From NCBI GenBank assembly GCA_012184525.1, contig WOFQ01000006.1, positions 124,001-188,000 on the forward strand: DNA of 64,000 nt. Reading direction: 5' to 3'. Within the stretch, counting starts at the first letter, position 1; every line of letters begins with the position of its first letter. This DNA is from Xenoacremonium recifei. Its lineage: Eukaryota; Ascomycota; Sordariomycetes; Hypocreales; Nectriaceae. The notes below the pieces were generated by a model, which had not been told where the DNA came from, did no database searches, and saw nothing but the letters and a program-made list of their open reading frames with translations. A program made the position numbers and the translations under genes. Shown here in pieces: positions 32,899-45,376 of the stretch.

Positions 32899-35800
32899 TT
32901 ACGCGCCAGGAGTAGTCTCCCTGCTAGCTCGGCCGTCACTACGCTTGCTCAAGAAGCTGCGTCGAAGGTGAGCCTTGGGGCTGTCGGGCGCAAGGCTCGA
33001 CTCTGCTGGCTGGAACGTGCTCTTGAGAGTCACAGTTCCGCTTCCGACGCTGAGCTCCTTGGGCGCCGCTGCTCCCGTCTCGTCGACGAAATAGATGTGC
33101 TCGCCGAACACATCGTCGCTGCCAAACAGATGCTCACCCTTGGCCTCAACCTTAAACTGTGCGTCTGGAGAGCAGGGGAACTTGAATGAGTCCTCAAACG
33201 TCCATTGGCCAGTGCTGGACTTAAAGTGCTTGGTCTTGCCAACCGTCTTCTCCTTGGGCGAGATTTGTGTGATGATGACATAAAGATCTGTCGATGGCGG
33301 GAATCCCGATGCTCCCATCACAGTAAAGGTGGCAGTACCACCGCCTCCGGGTATCGTGCTGTGAATTGACGACTGGCCGAAGCTCTTGGACCGGCTGTGA
33401 CCATTGCTAGTGGACGGCCGTCCTACGGCTGAGTCGTCTTCCATGATGACCGGAACCCGCTTCAGGCCCCCGTTAGTTGTTCCGTTAGAAGCAGGCTCGA
33501 TGATCTCAGGAGCTTCTTCCTCGATGGAAGAGTCATTGGTATCCTTCTTGAAAAGACCTCGTCGGAGGAACGTTGCGCCCTTGCCCACACCGTGACCAAC
33601 AACGCCGGCAACAGCAACACCACCCTTGATAGGAGCGCCTGCCACACCAGTGACAATACGTCCCGGATTGGTCGAGAATGTCCCTCCAAAGGTGGAAGTG
33701 CCCTGTCGCGTTCGTGTGACGTAGTCAGGTCGGAAGAGGAGTCGGATCCGGACTTGTCCAGATTTGCCATCTAGGAGGTACTTGCTCTCTGAAGCTATGA
33801 AGGGATCTAATGTGGCGAGGTTAATATCGGCAGCTCCCAGAAGATCAGGCTTATCCGCAAAGTCGTAGTCGAAAACGGTGACAGTGAACTTGGCAGCAGT
33901 TCGCGATGGCACGGCCACCTCGAAGAACTCGTTCCACTGGGGGTTCAACGTCTTCTTCTGCACCTTGGTCTTGTAGAGCTCCTGGCCGTTGAGCTCGAAT
34001 CGGCAGTAGGGATCGCTCTTCCCGTTCCTGTCGGCGGCGGGGAGATCCTGCGCATCGAGGATATCGACGCGAAGCTTGCCCATGTTGTTGATACTCTCGC
34101 TGGGGTCGAGCTTCATCTTGACCGGGATGTACTTGAGGCTGACCTTGACGGCGCCAGGTCGTCCGTCTTCGCCCTTGAGCTTCAGGGTCGTTGGGTTGTT
34201 CTGAATAGTCAGTAATCATCTTTCCTCTGGTATTCTCGGTGTACTTACCAGACATTGCTTCAGCGTCTCGAGTGTGTTTCCAGCAAGAGATGCAAGCGTA
34301 TCATCCTTGTCGTCGCCCTTCTTCCGCGCCTTCAGTGTCAGACGCGAAAACTCCAGTTCTCGAATGAAGCAGTCGCCAATCTCATCGAACTTGTGCGTCC
34401 TTGTCTGAGCAGTCGAAGAGACGTATGACGGGTACGCATAATCGTCGACAAAAACCTCCAGGTGGGCCTGGCTTTCGGGCATCTCGCCTTCCATGAGCTT
34501 GAAGATGAGTAGACCACTCTCGTACTTGAGAAGCTCCTCGGGAGAGAGACGGATCTTGGGGGGTCCCTTGGGTTTGTCCATAGACGGCCGTTCCGTAGTG
34601 GAGGGGCGACCAACAGAAGTAGGGCTCATGGGCTCGCGGTCCTTGTCGAGGCTGGCCTTGAACTTTCCAGCGTCCTCTGACCGGACGGGGCTGAGAGGTA
34701 CTTCCTCAGAAGACTTCTTCTCCTCCTCCTTCTCCTTCTCTTCCTCTTCTTCGTCCTCGGGATCAGCAACATTGAGGCACGGGTAGAATGCCGCAGTATA
34801 CGTGAGAGTTCCCTTGGCAATTCCCTTTCCGTGAAGACGTAGGCCCTCGTTTCGGACGACCTTCGTCTCGTGCGTGAGGTACTCTCCATTCTCATCTTGC
34901 TGGACGAAGTCTCCGGCGAACAACTCGACGAGACCAAGAGACCTGTCCTTGCCCATCTTCTCGGTATCCATGACTTCGAGAGTCAGTCTATCCCGAGCAG
35001 AGTGAATAGGGACGTACAGAACCTCGTCCCACTGGGGGTTGAGGTCGTTTCGGAACGTGACAGTTCGGGCCTTCTCGATACCGGAGAGTAGTACACGGGT
35101 GTAGGGATCAGACTTGCCAAACGCCTCGAAGTTTCGGAGATCGGTGGCCTTCTGGAAGTGGAATCGCATCACACCAATAGGGGTGACATAGCCGCCAGCG
35201 CTGGCAACACCACTGATGGCCACTGGCTTCCACTGCGCCATCATCTTGACGCGACCAGTCTGGGCGCCGGCCAGGTTGTACCATTCCTTGCCCTGAGACA
35301 TACAGTCCAGAAGATCGTCGAGCTTGATTTGGTACTTTCCAAGCGTTTGGTCGCCAGCAAGGTCTCGGTCATCCTTGATAGTGACGCCCAGCTTGGCCTT
35401 CTTGCGGTCGGTGATGAGGATTTCCTTGGAGCCATTGTCCCAGATGGGGTTGTTGGTGCGCTTGAGCTTCTTGGTGTGGTGAACCTCCTTGCCGTTGAGG
35501 AACATGACGGCGTAGGGGTTGAGCATACCCACTAGACTCTTGGTGCCGTCGAGATCCTTTGCCTGTTCCACGGTGAACCTGAGAATACCTTGGTTAGACT
35601 CGGGCGCGGGCTCCTCCTTGCCGTCGGGTAGCTTCTTAGCCTCGAGCACGGGGAAGAACCGGATATCGCACGTAACAACACCGCGGGCCTTGCCATCAGC
35701 AATGATCTCAAGACGCTCATTCTCGTATACATTCAGCTCCTCGACATTCTCAAGCGGGAACGAGGCAACACCCAGCTCCTTGGACTTGCGGAACTCATTA

Positions 35801-37521
35801 TGGTCAAAGACTTGAATATCCAGCGTGTCGGTGAAGGAGGTGAGGATAATGTAGTGAGTCTCGTTCCATTTGGGATTGGTGGTGTCGTTGATGGTCTTGG
35901 TGCGAGCAAGCTCCTGTCGCCTATTAAGGGACAGGCAAGCGTAGGGGTCAACAGTGTTGCCAAAGCTATCCGAGTTCTTGAGGCCTTGGGCACCGTGAAG
36001 GGTAACAGCGAGAACACCGACGGCCTGGTCGACCGGAGTACCAGCCAACATCTTGGCGACCTCAATGGGGAAGACCTTGGGCGCATACATCATGGGAGCC
36101 AAGTTGCCATGGATCTGCTCGAGAATAAAACTCTCCAGACCAGGAATGAAGTTGATATCAAACCCGAAGTTGTCGCCACCCAGAGGCTTGCAAACGTAGT
36201 CGATGGTCGGTCGTTCGAGGAAACACATCTCGACCCGATCGATATGGGGGAACGGGATCTGGAGCTTGATTTTAAGGCGCATGATACCGGAGAAGGCCAT
36301 GTCCTCAACAATGACATCCAAGCCCTTGCTGATCATGGCCTTTCCGATTCGGATCTCGAGAACAACCTTGGGGTTGATCTTGTTCTTGAGCTGACGAGCG
36401 GTCATGTCGGCGGTGTCATTGGGAGTGAAGCTGAACTTCCAGTCCATCATGACGACGTCGTCCTCGGTCTTGGGGTACGTCTTGACGTGCTCCATGCGCG
36501 GGGGCTTCGTACCGAGAGTGAAGGTCTTGAGCTTGAGGCTGTCGAGGAAAGCAGGTGTGGCCGAGCTGAGGACCTGATCGACGGAGTTGATAATGGTCTG
36601 GGCGAGCACCGGCTGGTAGATAGGCCAGAACTTGACCATGAATGAGTTAATCCATTCCAGAGTCTCGTGGTCGTTCTCGAGCTTCTTGAGAGCCATCTCG
36701 CGGGTGATGTCGTCGCGGAAGTTGCGTCGCACTCGTCGCAGTGAGGTTCTGTAGTAAGTAGAGCAAATAGCCATGATCAGAATAATCCAAGCGAGACCGC
36801 CCCCGAAGACGGCGACGATCCAGGAAGCGAGACAGGCAAAGATGATGAGTCCAGTGTTGTGGTACCAGTCTGATTATTGTTAGCTCTCGCACCCGATTCT
36901 GGGAAGCATCAAAGGAGACGCACCGCCGTAGAGGGTATCGGGGAGCTTGCCCTCAACCCAAGTAGCATGGTCGAGGAGACTCTCCTGCTCTAGCATATCG
37001 TCGGTCGGCCAGCCAAGACGAGGTGCCCATCCTGTTCGCGAGTAGGGGGCCTCTTCAGAGCCGGGATCCTCGCCGGCGACGAGAACGTTGCCGTCCTTGT
37101 CACGGGCGACATCGAGTACGCCTTCTGTTGTAGGCTCGGGGAGATCTTCATCGGGGCCGGTTCCATCGTCGACATCAGTGACGACGGCGGTAGCCTTGGA
37201 CCGGCGACTGGCTTGGAGCTCGGGTGGAATGGCCTGTGAAGCGAGATGTGTTAGTTACAGTCGATTTCCAGTGAATGCGATCCCCGGAAGAGCCTCCGGA
37301 AGTCGAAAAAGAAGCGAGCGTGGTCTTACAGCTTTCGCTTGAGCTTTCTTCTGCTCGGGCGTCGCATCCGGGTCGAAGGTGAAGGCGGGCACGCCGGCGT
37401 TGCGCGAGGCATCGACAATGGCCTTCTGAGCGTCATCAGCTGTGACGTTGCTCTCAGGATCCTGAGCGGCCTCGACGACGCCCTGCTGCTTCAGCTCGTT
37501 GGCTTCCTTGGCCGTCGACAT
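32899..37521 (-). CDS. Tricalbin-type ER-plasma membrane tether (SMP and multiple C2 domains)
   Basis: Tethers cortical ER to the plasma membrane and moves lipids (extended-synaptotagmin family; yeast Tcb1-3). Four exons, 37330-37521, 36924-37233, 34249-36869 and 32899-34200, give 1474 aa with the frame closing at each junction. A cytosolic N-terminal region leads to a membrane hairpin at about 172-205 (GLIIFACLASWIVAVFGGGLAWIILIMAI). The SMP lipid-transfer domain spans roughly 230-430 (WINSFMVKFWPIYQPVLAQT). C2 domains follow: GVLAVTLHGAQGLKN, GILRFTVEQAKDLDG, GVMRFHFQKATDLRNFEAFG, a degenerate one near YESGLLIFKLMEGEM, GKLRVDILDAQDLPAADRNG, and GTATFTVMGASGFPPSTDLY. Several keep Ca-binding Asp (KSDPYCRF). 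An acidic Glu/Lys coil precedes SSEEVPLSP. The N-terminal and intron-split exons are short and were placed by splice logic. Confidence 0.92.
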
Positions 37522-40046
37522 CTTCGCCAGACTCGGCGCTAGGCGCGGATCGAGGTCGTCAGTCGCGGGGGGTCAATTGAAGCTGTTGCTTGATGAATTG
37601 GAAAGCAAGCGGTGCCGTGAGGCTTCCAGAGCTGGATTGCTGCTGGGCGAGGGTTGCCGGTGGAGGACGAGCTCGGTCCTCTAGGTCAGCTAAGGCCTGG
37701 ACTAGGAAGTGCTGCTAGGCGCCGGGGAGGGAGCTCAGCTAAGATAGCAAGCTGGCTGGCGAGCAAGAAGCAAGCAATGGGGAGCTTCGTCACGAGCCAC
37801 GGCAGGACTGGGCTGCGATGGGAGGCAGATGAAGCAAAAGCAGAGGAGCAAGAAGAGGAAAAAGAATGCAAGCAACCTAATAAGGCAAGCCGGCGGTTGG
37901 CTGGACGGACTGGGGATGATGAAGAAGTGGGAGGACTGGGCCTGGGACTAGTAGAGGTCTTTCGCAAGCAGGACAGAGCAAGCTGGAGCAGCAGCCGGGC
38001 TGTGGCTGGACGCTTCAGCCACCGGTGGAGGACGGGCGGGCCGAGATTTGACGGAGTGACCTCACAGCTCACCTCACTGGCGTTGCTTTTTCAGCACTCG
38101 GCTCTTGACAATTTTGTTGTTAGTCGCCTGTGATAATGGAGGAGGTGGAGGAGGAGGATGAGAACGTGGTGGTGCAGCAGGCGATGACCACCTCACCCAA
38201 CGGAAGGCACACCCTCTGCTCCTGCCGTGATGCCGCAATCCTACGATGGCCTCTTCCCTTCCGTCTTCCAAGGCATCAGCTGCTGAACTGTTCTCCCTCT
38301 CACACCCGTCCTGTGCCTACCCTTGCTCTGTTCGAGATGCCCCCCAAAATTCCGTGGCCATGGCACAGCCGATCATGTCATCCTCCACCCGCGCAGCCCT
38401 GAACAGCTGGGTCCCTCCATCGCCCAAGCCCCTAGCACAGCTGGGCATCACAGCAAGGGAAATGGGCAAGCTGGGCAGGGCGACGTAATGTTCCAGGGGT
38501 GCGGCTACTGGCCATCCAACCATCGCGGGGCGGGGAAGCACGAAGCGTCCCAGCGATCGTGCGAAGGATGGATTGGATGGAGCCCTGCTGGCTGTCTCTC
38601 GGCGATGGACCAGCGCTCCGAGACGGACGACCCAGCAAACCTGCTAGGCCTCTCCGCTAGCTGCCGGATGGGCGATGGCCAGCCCGGCAGCCAGACAGGG
38701 GTCTCGATGTGCGCTCACGTCACGAATGCTACTCTCCAGACGAACATTCAAGTTGAACAGGAACCGGGCATGTCTCTGCCACCGCCGAGCGTCCATTCGA
38801 GGACCGGATTCTGGTTCGCCCGCCGTTGGCCCGTCCTCGCGAAGAGCTGCAATGGAACGGAGGAGAGGCGACATTTCTGGCACAGAACCACCCAACGCCT
38901 GCAGCCAAGGAGCAAATCAAGATTTTGTTGGTTCTGCCCGATATTTACTGTCTCTGTGGCCTGGCCGAGGCAGACGGATCGCCCTTCCCTGCTCCCTCTG
39001 TTTGACCACAACCACCAACCCGACTCCGGTGATAATCCCCCATCACGACATTCCGACTAGCCGAGGAATTGCGGCAAATAGCCCCAACTCAACTGTCTTC
39101 TTCGTCTCTTCGCTTCTTCCAGCCCTTATCGGAACCGCATGCATCTCTCTCGATGGAGTCGACCAACGGATTACCCCCTCCCGGACATGATCCATCGCAG
39201 TGGGAACTGCTGCTGCGCTTCTCCAGAACTGCATCTGCCCGCAGATACAGATTTCGCTAGTCTCTTCAGCTTCAGCTGCCTCTGCCCGCACCGAACCCGA
39301 GCTAGCGTTAGTGGACCACCAACCCGCGGCAGATCCTCATGTCTCCCATGTCTCATGCGCTGTCGGATACTACGTAGGCATGTCTCGTTCTGTCGCCTCC
39401 AGCCACCTCTTGTGTCCCTTGTTGGCCTCATCAGTCCCGCTGTAGATTGGCGAGCCTGTGAGAATCCACTCAGATTGCGCTGATTTCTCAATTTCATTGC
39501 GAGACTGACCCGATTGCACCGCCACTTCTGCTGGATGTCTCCTAGGACCGTGAAGCGCAAACTCAGTCCTACACCACTAATATCCAGTTCCACCCTTCCA
39601 AGTGCGTCGTAGCACCGGCATGGTGTTCGCATGCGGGACTTGAGGTCTTTACTGACACAAAGAGCTAGTCCATCAAGGTATTTACGACGAGTGAGAGACC
39701 CGGATCAGATTTCTAAGTACCTATACGGAGTAGTAGTTTCTTTCATCCTACGGAATATGTACCCGTGTCTCAACGGGGAGTACGGAGTATGCTAGCATCT
39801 ATTGCTATACGAGCCCCAATTGCTATCAATGAACGACCGTAACTTCGTCTAGCCAAATTCATTGGCTTAAATACCCTGGCATAACCCCCGGAGAGCATCG
39901 AGCGAACGTCGAGCGGATACAACGAGAGAGGAGAACATGGCAAAACATATCAAACCCCCAAACAACCGTCACCCAAGACTCCAATATGCGAACTGAAAAG
40001 ATACTCCAGACAGACCTATTCCAAAGTGTCTGTGAACAAACGCTTG
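37522..40046. other. Intergenic, 2.5 kb, no supported gene
   Basis: Upstream of the tricalbin gene and 3' flank of the FYVE/RING gene. A 245-codon plus-strand ORF (38323-39060) has no domain, mixed composition and antisense competitors. Short TACGGAGTA-type motifs recur at 39724-39732, 39749-39757 (one change) and 39781-39789. Confidence 0.4.
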
Positions 40047-41985
40047 CTAATAACCAAAACCGTCATGCTGGTGGACAGGGCATCGTCCTGGGTGATTGAT
40101 AAACCACGCTGAAATGCAAGACCGATGGAAGCGACACAGACACTCGAGTCGCGCCATTGGAACCCCGACCGTGAACTCTTCGAGACAGATGGTGCACTCG
40201 GCATCGTCGATGCAATCCTTCTCCGTGGCCGGATACGTATACATGCCCGTCCGCCGCGGCGCCGGCGGAGGATCGTCTGGCCGGGCACCCTCGCGCGGAG
40301 TGCCATACGTGCTGTGTGTCTGGATGCACGAGGTGATGTGTGTCTCGCGCAGAGCCTCAAAGTTGGCGAGACTGCGCGACGGCAGCTCGCGATGGCAGAC
40401 GGGACACTCGTCCTCTTCGGCGATCTGCGGCGTGGGCGGCAGGGCGCGATGTCTCGAGGACGAGGCCACGGTGAGGGAGCTCTGGCGGCTTGGATACGAC
40501 GTGGACGGTGCCGCATTGGCCAAGATCTGTGTTATGCCGGATGGGCGGACTGTGCTACTGCGTCGACGAACGGAGGAAGACGAAGCATGGGATGAACCCG
40601 GCGCCTGGTGTTGCACGTTAGCTGCTGGCTTTGGCCACGACATGCGGTTCCAACCTACCATGGTGATACTCCTTGTTCGATGACCGTGAGTGAGGTATCG
40701 ATACTCGTTGGCCGGACCAGGCGCGAAGATGGCCCCGTGTCGGTTCGAGGAGGGTAAGGTCACATAACTGTTGCTACTTCGAGACCTCTGATGCGAAGCT
40801 CTAGGTGATAGAGCTGCTGGGCTAGGACTCTGAGGAGGAGCGGTGTTCGGATCGGGAACACAGGGATTGCACAAACGCACCCGTTCTCCGCCCGACATGT
40901 TGTTAACATCAAAGTATCCCGCCCCAAGCCCGTCAATCAGCAGCGATTGCGGCATTGTAACCTCGGAGCCGGCTGGCCGGACTATGTACTGATAAGGAAT
41001 GATAATCCTATGCGGTGAACAGGCGTTGCAGACGACTCTTCCACATTTCCTGCGAGGATGGTTACCATTATGTTATAATAGCAAGGTAGGATGCAACTAA
41101 CCTGCAGTGATGCTTCCTGACAAAAAAGCTGAACTGGGTATGGCATATAGGACAGTAGGTCACCTCAGCATCAGCCTGCCATCTGGGCAGTTGGACATCT
41201 GATGGCCTCCGTCCATCTCCACCCTGAAGCCTGGGAAGCGGTGGCAGTCCCTGATCGGGAGTCCTGGGGAATGGGTTCTCCATGATATCGCGCGAAGTAG
41301 GTTGATAAGCAAATCGGGGTGTTTGTTGCTGCGAATCCTCTAGACTTAGGCTTGTGAGGTTGTCCAATCCTGATTGCACCGGCGGGGCCAGTTCGTTTAA
41401 TGTTTGAGGTTCATGAATGGTATCATCTTGGTCACGAGAGCTGTTTCCAGGTTCATCCGTTGGCGATGATGGTTGCGAACCAGCTCGGCCTTCCCATAGA
41501 TCCATCATATTTGTACGGACTTCGGAGTCTGGCATCGGTAGAGGAGCCTCTGATTGATTGGTCGGCGGTGTCGGTGGGTGTTCGCCGTCGTCGATTTCTC
41601 GGCTTGTAGATCGCGCAGGACTTGACGAATAAATGTCAACTGGAGTCTGACTCTCCGCTGGAGGTTGATAAAAATCCCTATGTATATTTGCGAAATCGTC
41701 GATTGTTATCGCGGTCGTGGCAGCGGTAGCTTGATTTGGGTCGGCGATCGAGCTCCGGGCTGATATCATGCGCTCCACGAGGTGAGACGGGCAATCAAAG
41801 TATCGTGAGCATTCTTGATCGTGAAACTGGGCGGTGCGCCAGGCACAGGATGGCGGATCGTTCCGTGAGGACTCGTCGCTGGGCACGTAGGAGCTGCCTG
41901 AGTCGGTCTCGCTGTCGACGAGGTCGTCGAGGACATTCGCATCGGCGGCCTGGGAGCCTGACACAGCCGGTTGAGGACTCGCCAT
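40047..41985 (-). CDS. FYVE and RING-H2 protein, putative endosomal/vacuolar E3 ubiquitin ligase
   Basis: Two exons, 41102-41985 and 40049-side exon 40047-41049, joined across a 52-nt intron (GTTAGT donor, CTCGCAG acceptor), give 628 aa. The intron lies inside the FYVE finger: TYCPICHTQFSFFVRKHHC-R is completed by KCGRVVCNACSPHRIIIP, giving the R/KHHCR PI3P-binding motif near residues 277-310 and VRLCNPC downstream. A Ser/Pro-rich linker contains an extra C2HC-like finger (ECPVCHREL ... HITSC). The C-terminal RING-H2 is at about 577-624 (AECTICLEEF ... LCRFHRSCISAW ... RCPVH). The architecture recalls yeast Pib1 but is much longer. The N-terminal 270 residues are acidic and probably disordered. 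Likely acts on endosome or vacuole membranes with an E2 of the Ubc4/13 type (inferred). Confidence 0.85.
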
Positions 41986-42862
41986 GATGCGGCATCAGAG
42001 TGCTGCTGCCTGCGACGACGGGAGCGTGTCGATGGGAGGCGGGATGCCTTTATCGCGGCATGGAAATGGCTGATGATTCGTAAGGGGGGAGAATCGCGAA
42101 GAGGGGTGTCGAAGTCGAGGATAGGTTGGTGGCGAGGTCGGCTGATGTCGAGGTTGGTTTCGCCGGAGCCTGAGGTGCGATTAGTTAGTGGTTGGCTGAA
42201 ACGGACGGCGATCTCGCATGGACAATGCAGGACGCCTGCAGCAGGGGAAAATAAATAAAAACAACAACAACAACAACGGTAATCGAGGCATACCTTTAGG
42301 ACTCGCAGCAGGACTGGACAGCCGCCGGGCTTGGAGGGAAGAGGGGGGGAAATGTAAAATGACAGATGATGAGAGGGGAGGCAGTTGATTCGGCGCTGGC
42401 CATCACCCTTGCGTCAACTTGGAGGTGCACGCGGGAAAACGCCTTATCAGTCCAGGCGTCCTGTTAGGCCTATTCGGGCTGGACTCCAGGACCCTCAATC
42501 CAAGAAATTCCAGCCTAATCAATCTGCCTCGCTAGACACAAGGTAATTTTATGACTGCAACCCCAGATGACAATTCCCTTATTTTCAATCACTCCGATGC
42601 ACCTGCACGGGCTCCGTTGGGGCAACTCAGTGCGGCTAAGGGACCTTTGCAGTCTGATGTGGCTTGCCCAACAAACAGGCGGGGCAATTCTTATATGGGA
42701 TCATCCATGATGTTATCAGATATGATACCTACTTGAAACTGACATACAACAAAGCGAGGTCGTCTTTGATGATTCAAAGCTTTGATTCCCTCTTGATACC
42801 TTCCGACCTAGAATCTCATTAGCTTCCATATAATTCCTTCCCTTCCGCGCGTTGAAGAACAC
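41986..42862. other. Intergenic between a divergent and tandem gene
   Basis: About 880 bp. An (AAC)n microsatellite is present near 42259-42279. No gene seen; it holds the promoter of the FYVE/RING gene and the 3' flank of the cupin gene. Confidence 0.45.
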
Positions 42863-43426
42863 TCACTTTTTCGAAGAGAATGACGATGGCTTCACCCCAG
42901 CTATGCCCTCGCCGTAATCCTCCTCCAACGTCTCCCCACCAATCGTCAACGGCTTGCTCTCCTGCAGCACGAATAGCATCCTCGCCCACTCCGTCGCACT
43001 GCGGTTGAACCATTGATGCATCGTCCCGCGCTGAATTGCAATATCCCCGGGCTTCAGCACCCGCCGCTCCCCGGAGTCGAGCACCAGCTCGACATCGCCG
43101 CTCAGCACGATGCCGTAGTCGAGACTGACGGTCCGGTGCATGATCGATATTTTGGCCGGCTCGAAATCGACGATGCGAAGAACGGTCCCCCCAGGAATCA
43201 CAAGCCCCGGCGCGTCGGCGAGGAAGGTCTTGTAGATATCCACGTCCTTGTTGGATTGCAGGTTGACGGGGGTGTTGGCGGTGGCATAGGCAAGGTAGAA
43301 CTTGTGGCCGATACCTTCAAAGTTCAGCCCAAGAGTCTCCGATAGTTCAGTGTTGAAGACGGCCTTTCCATCCGCATTGTGATCGGTGATGAACCGGGTC
43401 GGTGGAGAGAGATCCTTGGGAGCCAT
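42863..43426 (-). CDS. Cupin-domain protein
   Basis: 187 aa from ATG at 43426 (MAPKDLSPPTRFITDH); the longer open frame to 43618 is not conserved-looking. It is one conserved beta-barrel cupin. Motif 1 is MHRTVSLDYGIVLSGDVELVLDSG; the usual HxH is HxT with an Asp (LDYG) where Glu is common, a pattern I associate with a mould cupin subgroup. Motif 2 is LKPGDIAIQRGTMHQWFN with His and Asn ligands. Such proteins are small metal-dependent isomerases, dioxygenases or cyclase-like helpers in catabolic and secondary-metabolite clusters; the reaction cannot be read from sequence. The SDR and MFS genes lie next to it. Confidence 0.8.
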   Translation of the reverse strand: MAPKDLSPPTRFITDHNADGKAVFNTELSETLGLNFEGIGHKFYLAYATANTPVNLQSNKDVDIYKTFLADAPGLVIPGGTVLRIVDFEPAKISIMHRTVSLDYGIVLSGDVELVLDSGERRVLKPGDIAIQRGTMHQWFNRSATEWARMLFVLQESKPLTIGGETLEEDYGEGIAGVKPSSFSSKK

Positions 43427-44392
43427 GATGCGTGGAAACGTGCGTGTAAGTGTAGTTTCTTGTGATGATGTTATAGGAAAGTACCGGTAACTTGGAACCA
43501 ACAATGAGGAGGAACATCCCATAGACATGCCCCTTGAACTCTGTTCAACATGGGACACGGGAGCCCGCGATCCAATCATCGGTGCTACTACATGCTGGAC
43601 GGAAACCTCCCAGGGCAACCCCGCCAGCGTATCCCCGCCCGCCTGATCAGCCTCAATTGTCAGGTCTCAGGGAGGTCTAAAAATGCTGTGAAAGCCCCTG
43701 TTAAGAATGTTGTGGAAGCCCCTGTTAAGTGGAGACCTGGGCTTTGTCTCCCTGGGGTGTGAATCACCAGATTCAGATTTGAATGACGTCTGAGCCTGTC
43801 AGTTTGAATAATTGCTTCGTCGTCAGTCGCTAGAATGCCTAAAGGCCTGTGCATGCCCTGTTCGCCAAGGGGTTAATGAGTTGCCTACCTATCACGTACC
43901 GTGAGACATTGGCTTGACGGAGCCTCAGTAGCAAGGACTAGAAACGCCTAGTTCTTGTAAGTATGTTAAAATTCAATTCTTCCTCTTTCATTTAGCCTGA
44001 AACTTTGACAGAGTCAAGACTTCCACGTCTGATGTATAATCGTTTATAAACACCCGGAACTACACCGGCCTTGGGATCCACTCGCCCGAACAGCACCGGC
44101 TCCGGCGCCGACACGAACCCGTTCTTATCGGGCTTCAAAAGAGCCTTATCTGATGTCAAGCTTTGTGGGGTTGTAAGAAGTAGAAAGCCATACAAGCGGA
44201 GAGGCCGACGAGGACTTCAAACCCGTAGCAGCGGGACGGCCGACGAGTTCGTCAAACGCCTTTCACTCCCGGCTTGAGGCCGAGTGCCCCGCATGTGACT
44301 CCAACTCCCGAACTCGGGGCGAACCTGGGTTGTCTAAATAGACAACGTCTGAACCCCTCTGCTTCAGTCAATTTCCTTGCATTACCGTTAAT
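43427..44392. other. Intergenic between divergent cupin and SDR genes
   Basis: 966 bp shared promoter region. It carries a 24-bp tandem duplication (43682-43729) inside an inverted-repeat hairpin. The segment 43990-44280 is GC-rich with a minus-strand open frame (43992-44195) ending GVVPGVYKRLYI-like sequence that may be a gene remnant; I cannot identify it. Confidence 0.4.
43682..43729. repeat. 24-bp tandem duplication within an inverted repeat
   Basis: Two copies of AATGYTGTGRAAGCCCCTGT plus TAAG lie head to tail with two differences. They are enclosed by CAGGTCTC at 43661-43668 and GAGACCTG at 43732-43739, an 8-bp inverted repeat. Confidence 0.6.
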
Positions 44393-45212
44393 ATGGCATC
44401 TCCTGCTCCCCCGCTCGTTGCCCTCATCACCGCCGGCACTGCCGGTCTCGGCGCCGCAACGGCCCGGCTCTTCGCCCGCAACGGCTTCCGCGTTGCCGTG
44501 AATTACAACTCGGACGCCGCCCGGGCCGATGCTGTCGTCTCAGAGCTCCAATCCCTCTCTCCGCTACCAAAGGAAGGTACCAACTTCATGGCGCTGAAGG
44601 CAGATCTCGGCGCGCGGGATGACTTGGTCAAGCTGGTGGATGAGACGGTTGCGGCCATGGGTCAGCTCGATGTTGTGTTCTCGAATGGAGGCTGGACGAA
44701 GTTTAGGAATCTGGCGGATTTGGACGACAATGTGTTTGAGGAGGATTGGGACAAGTGCTTTAATATGAATGTCAAGTCACATTTGTTTTTGATGCATGCT
44801 GCCAAGCCTCATCTTGAAAAGACTGAGGGTGTGTTCATCACCACATCTTCGCTCTCCGGTGTCAAGATCAGCGGAAGCTCCCTCGTAAGTCCTCGTCTCT
44901 AACCCTCGGGATGATATGATATTCTGACATTTTCAGGCGTACGCGGTCAGCAAAGCAGCTCAAATCCACCTGGTCAAGGGCCTCGCCGTCATTGCAAGCC
45001 CCAAGATCCGTGTCAATTGCGTGTCGCCAGGCTTGATGTTGACGGACTGGGGCATGAAGTTTTCGGAAGAACAGAGGGAGAAGACTCGCCAATCTTACAA
45101 GTTGAAGAGGCTATTGACAACAGAGGAGGTGGCGGAACAGGTACTCTGTTTTGTCCGGTGCAAAGGTGTGACGGGTGCGAATGCTGTCATAGATGCAGGG
45201 TTTTCTATATAA
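44393..45212 (+). CDS. Short-chain dehydrogenase/reductase
   Basis: NAD(P)-dependent oxidoreductase, 255 aa, from exons 44393-44884 and 44937-45212 (52-nt intron: GTAAGT donor, TTTTCAG acceptor). The Rossmann start is LITAGTAGLGAATARLF; the usual TGxxxGxG reads T-A-GTA-G-L-G, so the first Gly is Ala, an oddity. NVKSHLFLMH, catalytic Ser153 in TTSSLSGV and Y166-xxx-K170 (AYAVSKAA, formed just after the splice) are present, followed by RVNCVSPGLMLTDW. Single-domain classical SDR length. It is divergent from the cupin gene and convergent with the MFS gene (164 bp between ends), suggesting a small metabolic group. Substrate unknown. Confidence 0.87.
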
Positions 45213-45376
45213 TAACCTGGAGAAGGGTAAAAAGGATGTTCTTTGCTTCATCCACGATTTAGTATACACTTGGATGGGTAGAATATACAGACGAACTGTT
45301 GAGCAGTTCACCACCAAGCAGAGGTATTTGACGGCAAAACGCTTGCTAAAACCCAACATGATACAACCTCTTCCCG

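Noticed and set aside
38323..39060. 245-codon plus-strand ORF
   Set aside because: No domain, no codon bias, overlapping antisense ORFs and irregular composition; judged chance.
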